A stretch of DNA of 64,000 bases. Origin: Gigaspora margarita (taxonomy: Eukaryota > Glomeromycota > Glomeromycetes > Diversisporales > Gigasporaceae). Position numbers and translations under genes: made by a program. Location: positions 221,786-285,785 of the forward strand of contig WTPW01000608.1 of NCBI GenBank assembly GCA_009809945.1. Reading direction: 5' to 3'. The notes beneath the pieces are model-generated. The model was not told where the DNA came from, did not search any database, and saw only the letters and a program-made list of their open reading frames with translations. Shown in pieces: positions 32,446-43,322 of this stretch (the stretch's first letter is position 1; each line of letters begins with the position of its first letter).

Positions 32446-33322
32446 CAGGGCCACATAAAAATTTGGAAATAAATTTTTCCAAATTTTTCCAAATTTTTGC
32501 ACCTAACCCAAAGATTTCCAAATTTTTGCGGTTTACCCAAATTTTTGCCCGATTTTTTGGGGTTACACATGGTCCAACCAATAAAAATGTGTCTTGTACA
32601 CATGTGATTCGACCAATAAAACAATGTTCGATCTTTTAATATCGATTCCTTGAGCGCACTCTTAAATTTACTAAACCTACTAAAGTTCACATATACTTTT
32701 TATTAATAATTCTAACATGAATCCTAATATAACCTAAAAAAATGCATCTAAAATTTTATAATAAAATCAATTTTCAGCATCAGTCGTGACAAAAATTATT
32801 GAGTTTACACTTCTATATTCGCACTAAATCTTTAACAAAGTTGTATGAGAAAGAAAAAACTTGTACAAAACAATGTTTTTTTGAATAGACAAACCAAAAA
32901 AAAAAAAAAGAGCCCTAACAAGAAAGTAACTGCCTATAGTTGCGCGCTGGAGTTTTCGGAGCATTTTACTTTCGATTCTGGGAAACTTATGTGCCGTTTT
33001 TGCAATCATAGTGTCAATTATGACAATAAAGCCTTTATTAACTCACATATAAACAGTAAAACCAACCAAAAAAAAGCGTGATACCTACCTGAAATCTTTG
33101 AATCCTACTCGACAACAATGTCTTCCATCATCATTGACAGTAGCTAACAAAAAAAAAAAAGTTAAATATGTTGTACTTTAATCAATGTAAATAATAAATT
33201 TTAATAGAAAAAAATTTTTTGCGATTTTAAATATTAAAAAAATTTTTATCCAAATTTTTCCAAATATTTGCCGATATCCAAATAAAGATTTGCGATGATA
33301 TCCAAATTTTTACGTGGCCCTG
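32446..33322. mobile_element. Element K: hAT element carrying a zinc-finger frame
   Basis: The ends CAGGGCCACATAAAAATTTGG and, from the right, CAGGGCCACGTAAAAATTTGG have the CAGGG start of hAT elements. The 8-base duplication CCAGAGAT is exact (32438-32445, 33323-33330). Subterminal repeats of CCAAATTTTTG follow both ends. It contains the zinc-finger frame at 32845. Confidence 0.9.
32845..33081 (+). CDS. BED/CGGBP1-like zinc-finger N-terminal fragment of a hAT transposase
   Basis: A 78-codon frame opens with a Lys-rich leader (KKKKKSPNKKVTAYSCALEF), then FSEHFTFDSGKLMCRFCNHS, VNYDNKAFINSHINSKTNQKK. C-x2-C followed by H-x5-spaced His/Asn matches the DNA-binding finger found at the N-terminus of many hAT transposases and in CGGBP1-like proteins. 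The second zinc His position appears as Asn (SKTNQKK where SKTHQKK is usual). The frame stops before any catalytic domain, so this is a fragment kept inside the non-autonomous element K. Confidence 0.6.
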   Translation: MRKKKLVQNNVFLNRQTKKKKKSPNKKVTAYSCALEFSEHFTFDSGKLMCRFCNHSVNYDNKAFINSHINSKTNQKKA

Positions 33323-33589
33323 CCAGAGATATATAAGCTAAACAATCTCTGACCAGAGATGCTTAGAATTTTCATTTCATATAAATTGTTGAAATAGGCG
33401 CCATTTCTCCCTTCCTTTTCTTCCAAACTAGAAGCACCACTTGAAGAACTTTCTACGTTGACTATCATTATCATAATTATTGTTTAAAATTTTTTAATTT
33501 TATGTTTCACAAATCGTATGATCGTCGAGCTATTCATTCGTGTAACGTATTTATAAACCACAAGTATTGAAGTACGGTTCGTCGCGCAT

Positions 33590-33890
33590 TAAGGTCTTCA
33601 TTCTAGAATAAAGAAAAACCTCTACTTTATCCACGGGACAAAACAAGCGAATCGTCGAAGATTAGCGAGCGAAAAGCAATTTTTTCGGATGAATCGAAGT
33701 TCAAAATTTTTGGCACAGATGGAAGAGAATTGTGTTGAAAAGATCCAAATTGGCCTTATTACCGCAGCATGTAAAACCAACAGTAAAATTTGGTGGGGAT
33801 CTATAAAAAATATGAGGTTGTTTGGGTGTGTAGAATTGAGGGAACAATGAATAAGGAGTTGCATCGTGAAATATACTTTACAGGTTGAAC
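33590..33890 (+). pseudogene. Tc1/mariner transposase relic, copy 1
   Basis: The plus strand reads IFSDESKFKIFGTDGR, then KDPNWPYYRSM, VKPTVKFGG and, in another frame, NKELHREIYF. DESKF with the following WP..Y and VKFGGGS-type text is the second-Asp region of Tc1-type DDE transposases. There are at least three breaks; a TGA (33736-33738) replaces the TGG kept in copy 2 (38966-38968). No TIRs were identified. Confidence 0.75.
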
Positions 33891-35098
33891 CAAAGCTATT
33901 TCGTTTTAGCGAAATTATTTCTTATTGCTGTAGTGCAAGCAATTATTGTGATGTGACTAGGGAAAACATGATCTTAAAAAACATGATTGTTTGATTTAAA
34001 TTTGTTAGAAAATGTTTTAAAACATTTGTAACGTAATCCAAAATTACGTAATTCATATGTATAGCAGATAGTATCAGGTATATAAGTATTGTGATTACTA
34101 AAAAAAAACTTAAAGCGATCAAGTATATTTTTTTATAATTTTTCATACATATATTATTTGTAATAATACATTCTTTTTCGAAATTTCGATCAAATAGCTG
34201 AAACTAAAATTAACCAACCAGAAGCAATATTTTTAGCTTCAACTAAATTTCATTTCCAAACGCCGATGTTTTTAAAACAATAAAAAACATTTAAAAAACA
34301 GTTTAAACCGTTTTTTTTACCATCCCTAGATGTGACTAGATATTCTGCACCATACTCTACTTTTTTTTTAATTCCAGATTATCTGGAATAACTTGATAAA
34401 GATTTTATTGCTATTTTTGCTAATCTGTGATTGAAAAAATAGGTAGAGAGTGTGCTGCTTATTTTATGGATTTTACGGTAATAAAAGAAAATTTATTCGG
34501 TTTGAACTTATAATATAATAAAGTGGTCTTAATTTAGTTTGAGTTTATGATACAGTATTTTTATATGTAAAGAACAAATAGATATTTCAATGTTAATTTG
34601 TCCGGAAAGAAGCAGAGGACATTATATTTTTATACAAAATAATAAATATATTAACACAAACTCAGTATTTAAAGTTGGTAAATAGTATATATGTAATTAC
34701 TAATATGATTAGAGTTGTATAATTTGTCACACGATCATCTAGTACGACAATGAAAAAAACAACTATGGAAAACACTATATGGGATCTCGCCTCGCTGCTC
34801 ACGTGGTCTACAGTTGGTTCCTAGCATCGCTAAACCGGCCCCATAGTTATCTCTCTTTCTTCGATATCTGTGCTGAATAGTCGGGCTATCGAAGCACTTA
34901 TTTTCGATATCCGGGTTGTTCACCCGTCACACCTATAATTCCCAAATCCCCAACACATTCAATACTTCACCCAGTGGAGGGTGGTGGGTGTTAACGACTA
35001 AAGGGGAAGAACAAACTTACATTCATCTCTTCTTAAATAACCATTTACCATGACTTCATAATTCCGTCCCATTACCAATTGCTTATGATCATCACTAC
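33891..35098. other. Non-coding part of duplication copy 1
   Basis: AT-rich. A more GC-rich block at 34740-34990 (GGATCTCGCCTCGCTGCTCA, TCGATATCTGTGCTGAATAG, CACCCAGTGGAGGGTGGTGG) is conserved in copy 2 (39990-40260); it may be an old SINE or gene fragment but I cannot identify it. Confidence 0.45.
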
Positions 35099-35106
35099 TT
35101 CATTAC

Positions 35107-35245
35107 TAAAGCTGCAGACATTTAGAAGGTCCAAAGTAGTACGTCACTCTTCACGTCATATATAATCATATTAAACATCACGTCACATACGCCACGTCAA
35201 ACGTCATAATATATGTTCATTGATATTCTAATGTCTGCAGCTCTA
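35107..35245. mobile_element. Element L: hAT-type MITE with an empty site in copy 2
   Basis: TIRs TAAAGCTGCAGACATTTAGAA and, from the right, TAGAGCTGCAGACATTAGAA. The 8-base duplication TTCATTAC (35099-35106, 35246-35253) is present once in the other copy of the segment, as ATCATTAC near 40390. The interior has ACGTCA repeats. Confidence 0.9.
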
Positions 35246-35253
35246 TTCATTAC

Positions 35254-36975
35254 CGCAATTTTGTGTAAGTTTCGGTAATTTAGTTTTCTTGTAATTGTAA
35301 AACACGTGATATGTAATTTTGAGATTAAAATTTTCGATGTTACAATTTAGATCATCGTTAAATCAAATGATGCAATAATGCTGGCCAAACTTTCGTAAAG
35401 TTTTTTTTTGTAGCAAAAAGGTGTTCACAAAAGTTGCAAATAAAGTCTGAGAAGATGCAAAGTTGCGACTTTGCAGCAGACAACTATTCGTAACACAGCC
35501 CTAAATATGAATCGGAAATTTTCAATACAATATGTCGCTTTATCTTGCGCTCTAGGTCGGACCTGACCCATACGGAATGTTTCTTACTTATCGTCTGGGC
35601 TTAAGTTCCCTCGCTCTGCTCGGAAAATTATCATTAATGTTACAATGTTGATGAGATTATTTCAGCCAAACAAAATATTTGCATTCTTCATCAGATTTTT
35701 TTTTTTTTTTTTGCTGCTTACCAACTAATTTCAGTGGGAATAGGGTGATTCAGATGATCAGATATCTGATCTTGAATAAAATTAGCGACGTATTTGTTTC
35801 AAAATAAGTGATCAATAACGATAATTTCTATTGCATACCGTAAATGTGTACTAAGGTTGTGCTCCGAATGATCATGTGATTGTCCCGACAACTACTTAGT
35901 AAAACAATGCACCAGTGATAACGATAATGATTTAAATAATAAAAGATGTTCTCAAGCCCCTTAGTCAATCTGTTGGAATGGGCCTGAGGACAAATTTTAA
36001 TTAATAAAAAAAAATAGTTTAACGAATCGATTTTAACCGATTAAGGGTATTTATCATTCCAATCAACAAGAGATGGAGGCCGACGTCCTTTTTTTTCACA
36101 GAGGTGCTCTTATTGGTCGAAATTTTTCATTGATTTATTAGAAAAAACAATGGTTCAAGTATTTCCCTCTTTACATTATGGATTTCAAGAGCGTTATCAA
36201 TGTAAACGAATTATCGCCTTATTGCTTATGCTAAAAATCTAACAATACAATATAATGCTTTATTAATATTAGAGAAAATATAAACACAATTTAAAAAATA
36301 TTTATATGAATTACTTCTTCATATTCACTATCTGATTTATTAGTCGCTGTGGGATTCAGAAAAAGTTTGGTCGAATAGTTTGGTTGTAGTAACATATGAA
36401 AGCTCGTGAGGTCTGAAAAATGAGAAATAAGAACCGAAATTATTGGAGTTACGTTTTATTTTTCTGTTGGATTGTAGTAATATCAGAAAAAGGAATAGAA
36501 CTCGGAATTGTCATAGATGATGTTTTATCTTTCTGTAGATTCATTATTTTCGCTTTTTTTTGTTTCGATCTTGTAAAAACATGATAATCGCTAAATGGTA
36601 ATAATGGCAAAGGTGTTTGTTCAAACATCAATTTCAATCAATATTCCATTTATTGCAATACTTGAGCATCAACACGATCATAAATTAATCACAATGAGGT
36701 AGATATATGAGCATATTTCAACCATATGATCCCATACATCGGTTCTCAAAAATAGTCTAATTAATAACGTCATAGTGGTTGCGCACTATTACGATCACTA
36801 GCTAGTCATATCGAGCGTGCAGCTTGAGAACACCCTAAATCTCTTATTTTATCATGCTTTTCAAATTAGTGATCATTCATCACTCCAAAATTCAGCATTT
36901 TTTTTTACGAATAAATCTAATTATTTCGCTTAAAAGTAAAAATTTTCAAATTTTCTTAGATTTTCATTGTATCTA
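35254..36975. other. Non-coding part of duplication copy 1
   Basis: AT-rich with no supported gene; the open frames here are short and shared with copy 2 without a protein-like pattern of change. Confidence 0.45.
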
Positions 36976-37149
36976 CAGTCAACTCCCGCAATAGTCACAT
37001 GTTAAAATCAGCATTTTATGGGCCTATTGCGAAATTGTGACTAAAGTGAGAAAGAATTTATATAGTTTATATGATCAGATAAATAAAATTAAGGTGAATA
37101 TAGCGCGATTGTGACTATAGCGAGATGTGACCATTGCGGGAGTCGACTG
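36976..37149. mobile_element. pogo/Tigger-type MITE, copy 1
   Basis: TIRs CAGTCAACTCCCGCAATAGT then CACAT, and from the right CAGTCGACTCCCGCAATGGT then CACAT. TA lies outside both ends. The CAGTCGACTC(C/T)CGCAATAGTCAC ends are typical of pogo-like elements. An internal second copy of the motif (GCGATTGTGACTATAGCGAG) precedes the right end. Confidence 0.9.
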
Positions 37150-37754
37150 TAGTAATATACAAAAAATTGGATGTATAAAAAATATTGGGTTTATCAATCA
37201 TGAAATAATAATTTGTAAAATATCTTCTATCGCTATAAAGCTATTATATTTACATTCTATTTAAGTTATAATGTTTTACTTTGAAAATAATTCTAAACAT
37301 CAAAATTGACTATGCTGATATTGAGAAATCTTAACTTTTGAAAAAAATATAATCCTGGGTCTAAAATGTCTAAAATTAATGACGTCATTTTTAGCCAATC
37401 ACAGGCTTGTATTTTGAGAATGTGTGCCAGATTTGTGGCGCAGCAAAAATGATTTAAAGCCATTATTGTTAGGGTAAAATTGCTCAGCGGAAATTTCTTG
37501 TTAATGCACTAAAAGATGGTTTTTTTTTATGCTGAATTTCGATTTTTGGCAAAAATAAACGTTAGTTTGAACTTTCCTGATCATGTTACGTTAAACCTTT
37601 TCCTGAAGGTAGTAGCTATCTCACAAAAATTTTCTAGTCATGTGATTTTTTGTGCCACAACCAATCAAATTTTGAGATCAAGTGTAACGTGAAAATCAAA
37701 ACAATCAAAACAATCAAATAAGGCGACGGAATTAAAGTAATAAATCGAGTAGTT

Positions 37755-37790
37755 CTGTAGTTAGGGTTTGGGTTAGGCGTTTGGTTAGAG
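37755..37790. repeat. Short telomere-like TTAGGG stretch
   Basis: GTTAGGGTTTGGGTTAGGCG then TTTGGTTAG; repeated in copy 2 near 42975. Confidence 0.4.
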
Positions 37791-37918
37791 TACTGCTAAT
37801 ACCAAAATGTTGCAAGGAATTTTTTTGTTAATGCGCAATAGACGATTTCATAGACAAATGAAAAATTATAAAAAGCGTGATTTTACGTTACACAATTTTT
37901 TGTGGGATAACTACAGAA

Positions 37919-38312
37919 CTATGTAGCTGAATCATGCAGATTCCCAGATCAGCAGATCAGCAGATTAATTTTATTGGTCGATTATCGACGATCTTGTCAA
38001 CACGCGTATGTATGTGTTTACACGTTGGCAGATAAAAAAAAGATATATAAGGGGTCACTTTTCAACCTTTTACTCACTATTGCACTATGCACTACCAGCT
38101 ACGTTCTCCCCTTTATTTTTTTTATTTTCCTTAATATTCGTTTATTTTTGATACCATATCGTTTTCTTTCGTCACTATCCTTCCCCATAATATACGTTAT
38201 TAATTTTACACATTTTATTACCCGTTCTTGATGTCTTTAGCAGAAATGCTGTAATATTTTAGAAAATATTTTGTGTTCTTTNAAAAAACAGCTTGCCAGC
38301 CTACTTGACAAC
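37919..38312. other. Unique spacer between duplication copies
   Basis: It holds a TATA-like ATATATAAGG (38043-38052) followed by a pyrimidine-rich stretch, which could be the promoter of a lost gene; an 85-codon hydrophobic frame (37974-38231) overlaps it but has no family signal. A single N is at 38282. Confidence 0.35.
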
Positions 38313-38824
38313 AACCCTAAGTTAAGTGTAAGCAACATTTAATGAGTGCTAATGTTATCAAAATTAAGACGTACATTGCTAACGTATTGCGCTGGAACAT
38401 TTTCTGATCAATTCATACTCACGCAACACTTTGCCGTTAGAAATCAGCATACAGCGCTCGAATCTATAAGATTCCATATTAATTTTTGAGCACTGGCATA
38501 TTGACCATGTTATAATGTACTTGCGCCAGCCAAAGTACATCGTTTAAGTCACCTATTAAAAGAAATATTTATATCAATGAATTTTTCTGAGGCAAATTAA
38601 ACGTCTTAAATAAGTATTATACCGGTCATTGTCATAACTTTATTCCCAAAAATAAAGAAATAGGCATCATTTCTCCCTTTTCTCCCTTTTCTTCCAAACT
38701 AGAAGCATATAAAATTTTTAGATCACGATAATTTATGTTTCACAAACGTATGATCGGCGAGCTATTCATTCGTGTAACGTATTTATAACAAGTATTGAAG
38801 TACGGTTCGTCGCGCACTAAGGTC

Positions 38825-39110
38825 TTCATTCTAGAATAAAGAGAAAACCTCTACTTTATCAACGGGACAAAAACAAGCGAATTGTCGAAGATTAGCGAGC
38901 GAAAAGCAATTTTTTCGGATGAATCGAAGTTCAAAATTTTTGGCACAGATGGAAGAAAATTGTGTTGGAAAGATCCAAATTAGCCTTATTACCGCAGCAT
39001 GTAAAACCCTTGGTGGGATCTGTAAAGATATGGGGTTGTTTTGGTGTGTAGAATTGAGGGAACAATGAATAAGGAGTTGCATCGTGAAATATATTTTACA
39101 GGTTGAACCA
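38825..39110 (+). pseudogene. Tc1/mariner transposase relic, copy 2
   Basis: Same protein traces as in copy 1 (IFSDESKFKIFGTDGR, LCWKDPN, NKELHREIYF), here with TGG at 38966-38968. It is also broken, with shared and private changes, so most decay predates the duplication. Confidence 0.75.
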
Positions 39111-42100
39111 AAGCTATTTCGTTTTGGCGAATTATTTCTTATTGTGATGTGGCTAGGGATGGGCAAATGATTTAAATCATGATTTTAATGAAAAACATGA
39201 TTGTTTTGATTTAAATTTGTTAGAAAATGTTTTAAAACATTTGTGACGTAATCCAAAATTACGTAATTCATTTGTATAGTATCAGGTATATTTATTGTGA
39301 TTACTAAAAAAAACTTAAAGCGATCAAGTATATTTCTTATAATTTTTCATACATATATTATTTGTAATAATACATCGATTCTTTTTCGAAATTTCGATCA
39401 AATAGCTGAAACTAAATTAACCAACCAGAAGCAATATTTTTAGCTTCAACTAAATTTCATTGCCAGATGCCGAAAATTTAAAAAAGTTTTAAAACAATAA
39501 AAAAACATTTAAAAAACAGTTTAACTCGTTTTTTTTTTTTTACCATCCTTAGATGTGACTAGATGTCCTGCACCATACCCTACTTTTTTTTTTAATTCCA
39601 GATTATCAGGAATAACTTGATAAAGATTTTATTGCTATTTTCGCTAATCTGTGATCGAAAAAATAGGTAGAGAGTGTGGTGCTTATTTTATGTTTTATGG
39701 ATTTTACGGTAAAAAAAGAAAATTTATTCGGTTTGAACTTATAATATAATAAAGTGGATTTAGTTTGAATTTATAATACAGTATTTTTATATGTAAAGAA
39801 CAAATAGATATTTCAATGTTATTTTGTCCGGAAAGACGCAGAGGACATTATATTTTTATACAAAATAATAAATATATTAACACAAACTTATCTCAGTATT
39901 TTAACGTTGGTAAATAGTTCCGTACATATAATGTCATAGTATATAAGTTAGTAATTACTAATATGATTAGAGTTGTATAATTTGTCACTCGATCATCTGG
40001 TACGACAATGAAAAAACAACTATGGAAAACACTATATGGGATCTCGCCTCGCTGCTCACGTAGTCTACAGTTGATTCCTAGCATCGCTAAACCGGCCCTA
40101 TGGTTATCTCTCTTTCTTCGATATCTGTGCTGAATAGTCGGGCTATCAAAGCACTTATTTTCGATATTCGGGTTGTTCACCCGTCACACCTATAATTCCC
40201 AAATCCCCAACACACTAAATACTTCACCCAGTGGAGGGTGGGCGGGTGTTAACGACTAAGCTGGACTTTGTGTCGAGCTAGCAGAAAAGACCAAAGAGGA
40301 AGAACAAACTTCCATTCATATCTTCTTAAATAACCATTTACCATGACTTCATAATTCCGTCCCATTACCAATTGCTATGATCATCACTACATCATTACCG
40401 TAACTTTGTGTAAGTTTCGGTAATTTAATTTTCTTGTAATTGTAAAACACGTGATATGTAGTTTTGAGATTAAAATTTTCGATGTTACAATTTAGATCAT
40501 CGTTAAATCAAATGATGCAATAATGCTGGCCAAACTTTCGTAAAGTTTCTTTTTGTAGCAAAAAGGTGTTCGCAAAAGTTGCAAATAAAGTCTGAGAAGA
40601 TGCAAAGTTGCGACTTTGGAGCAGTCAACTATTCGTAACGCAGCCCTAACTATGAATCGGAAATTTTCAATACAATATGTCGCTTTATCTTGCGCTCTAG
40701 ATCGGAACCGACCCATACGGAATGTTTCTTACCTATTGTCTGGGCTTAAGTTCCCCCGCTCTGCTCCGGAAAATTATCATTAATGTTACAATGATGATGG
40801 GATTATTTTGCCAAACAAAATATTTGCATTCTTCATCAGATTTTTTTTTTTGCTGCTTACCTAGATCTAAGTTCTATCAAATCTAAAAATTACAACTAAA
40901 TTCAGTGGGAATAGGATGATTTAGATGATCAGTCATCTGATCTTGAATAAAATTAGCGATTCGAAATAAGTGATCAATAACGATAATTTCTATTGCATAC
41001 CGTAAATGTGTACAAGGTTGTGCTCCGGATGATCATGTGATTGTCCCGACAACTTCTTAGTAAAAAACAATGCATCAGTGATAACGATAATGATTTATAT
41101 ATAAAAGGTGTTCTCAAGCCCCTTAGTCAATCTGTCGGAATGGGTCTGAGGACAAATTTTAATTAATAAAAAAATAGTTAACGAATCAATTGTACTGATT
41201 GTTCCAATGAATAAATACGTCAAAAAGAGAAAGCTTTCATTAGCGGAAGATCATTTAACCGATTAAGAGTTTTTATCATTCCAATCAACAAGAGATGGAT
41301 CCTTTTTTTCACAGAGTTGCTCTTGTTGGTCGAAATTTTTCATTGATTTATTAGAAAAAAACAATGGTTCAAGTATTTCCCTCTTGGCATTATGGATTTC
41401 AAGATCATTATCAATGTAAACGAATTATCGCCTTATTGCTTATGCTAAAAATCTAACAATACAATATAATGCTTTATTCATATTAGAGAAAAATATAAAC
41501 ACAATTTAAAAATGTTTATATGAATTACTTCATCGTATTCACTATCTAATTTATTAGTCGCTGTGGGATTCAGAAAAAGTTTGGTCGAATAGTTTGCTTG
41601 TAGTAACATATGAAAGTTCGTGAGGTCTGAAAAATGAGAAATAAGAACCGAAATTACTGGAATTGACGTTTTATTTTTCTGTTGGATTGTAGTAATGTCA
41701 GAAAAAGGAATAGAACTTGGAATTATCGTAGATGGTGTTTTATCTTTCTGTAGATTCATCATTTTCGCATTTTTTGTTTCGATCTTGTAAAATATGATAA
41801 TTGCTAAATGGTAATAATGGCAAAGGTGTTCATTCAAACATCAATTTCAATCAATATTCCATTTATTGCAATACCTGAGCATCAACACGATCATAAATTA
41901 ATCGCAATGAGGTAGATATGTGAGCATATTTCAATCATATGATCCCATACATCGGTTCTCAAAAATGGTCTAATTTATAACGTCATAGTCGTCATAGTGG
42001 TTGTGCACTATTACGATCACTAGCTAGTCACATCGAGCGTGCAGCTTGAGAACACCCTAAATATCTTATTTTATCATGCTTTTCAAATTAGTGATCATTC

Positions 42101-42197
42101 ATCACTCCAAAATTCAGCATTTTTTTTTACGAATAAATCTAATTATTTCGCTTAAAAGTAAAAATTTTCAAATTTTCTTAGATTTTCATTGTATCTA
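39111..42197. other. Non-coding part of duplication copy 2
   Basis: AT-rich counterpart of 33891-36975; no supported gene. Same GC-richer block at 39990-40260. Confidence 0.45.
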
Positions 42198-42371
42198 CAG
42201 TCAACTCCCGCAATAGTCACATGTTAAAATCAGCATTTTATGGGCCTATTGCGAAATTGTGACTAAAGTGAGAAAGAATTTATATAGTTTATATGATCAG
42301 ATAAATAAAATTAAGGTGAATATAGCGCGATTGTGACTATAGCGAGATGTGACCATTGCGGGAGTCGACTG
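42198..42371. mobile_element. pogo/Tigger-type MITE, copy 2
   Basis: Duplicate of 36976-37149 as part of the segment; by eye the two are identical. Confidence 0.9.
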
Positions 42372-43263
42372 TAGTAATATACAAAAAATTGGATGTATAA
42401 AAAATATTGGGTTTATCAATCATGAAATAATAATTTGTAAAATATCTTCTATCGCTATAAAGCTATTATATTTACATTCTATTTAAGTTATAATGTTTTA
42501 CTTTGAAAATAATTCTAAACATCAAAATTGACTATGCTGATATTGAGAAATCTTAACTTTTGAAAAAAATATAATCCTGGGTCTAAAATGTCTAAAATTA
42601 ATGACGTCATTTTTAGCCAATCACAGGCTTGTATTTTGAGAATGTGTGCCAGATTTGTGGCGCAGCAAAAATGATTTAAAGTCATTATTGTTAGGGTAAA
42701 ATTGCTCAGCGGAAATTTCTTGTTAATGCACTAAAAAGGTGGTTTTTTTTTTATACTGAATTTCGATTTTTGGAAAAATAAACGTTAGTTTGAACTTTCC
42801 TGATCATGTTACGTTAAACCTTTTCCTGAAGGTAGTAGCTATCCCACAAAAATTTTCCAGTCATGTGATTTTTTGTGCCACAAACCAATCAAATTTTGAG
42901 ATCAGGTGTAACGCGAAAATCAAAAAATCAAATAAGGTGACGGAATTAAAGTAATAAATCGAGTAGTTCTGTAGTTAGGGTTTGGGTTAGGCGTTTGGTT
43001 AGAGTACCGCTAATGCCAAAATGTTGCAAGGAATTTTTTTGTTAATGCGCAGTAGACGATTTCATATACAAACTTCAGAGTTATTAGTGATTTTTTATGA
43101 AAAATTATAAAAAGTGTGATTTTGAAATTCAATTGGTTTGCGCCACGACAAAGTCACGTGACTTGAAAATTTTTTGTGGGATAACTACGTAGGTTATGAA
43201 GAATACAAGTATCAGCTGAATATTGTGTAACAATACATGACCTGTTGTACAGTATGCAGTACA

Positions 43264-43272
43264 CTATAAAAA
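43264..43272 (+). promoter_or_regulatory. TATA-like box of the SAM/nuclease gene
   Basis: CTATAAAAA lies about 51-59 bases before the preferred ATG at 43323, downstream of the duplication end. Confidence 0.5.
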
Positions 43273-43322
43273 GGTGAATGTACGACTATTTCTTCCTAAA
43301 ACATTTTTTTCATCGAAACATT

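Larger units (their letters stand above)
32114..33373. mobile_element. Element J: MULE-like outer element
   Basis: The 10-base direct repeat ATTTCATATA flanks it (32104-32113, 33374-33383). Ends are inverted: GGGTATTTCTAGGCATCTCT and, from the right, GAAAATTCTAAGCATCTCT, followed by GGTCAGAGAT in both. A 10-base duplication fits Mutator-like elements. It is absent from copy 2 of the segment. Most of its length is the nested hAT element K. Confidence 0.75.
31748..37918 (+). repeat. Segmental duplication, copy 1
   Basis: This begins AACCCTAAGTTAAGTGTAAG and matches 38313-43190 in the same direction and order over its length. It includes Tc1 relics, the (unidentified) block with GGATCTCGCCTCGCTGCTCA, and the pogo-type MITE. 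By eye the two copies differ by scattered substitutions and short indels. Near the right end (about 36880-37480 against 42100-42700) they are almost identical. Copy 1 alone carries elements J/K (32114-33373) and L (35107-35245). Confidence 0.9.
38313..43190 (+). repeat. Segmental duplication, copy 2
   Basis: It starts AACCCTAAGTTAAGTGTAAG and ends near TTTTTTGTGGGATAACTAC, like copy 1. It lacks elements J/K and L. It has extra text at about 40261-40297 (GCTGGACTTTGTGTCGAGCT...) and near 41190-41260. It ends just upstream of the SAM/nuclease gene. Confidence 0.9.

Noticed and set aside
33622-33864. Minus-strand frames at 33622-33864 and 38831-39166
   Set aside because: Antisense shadows of the plus-strand Tc1 transposase relic.
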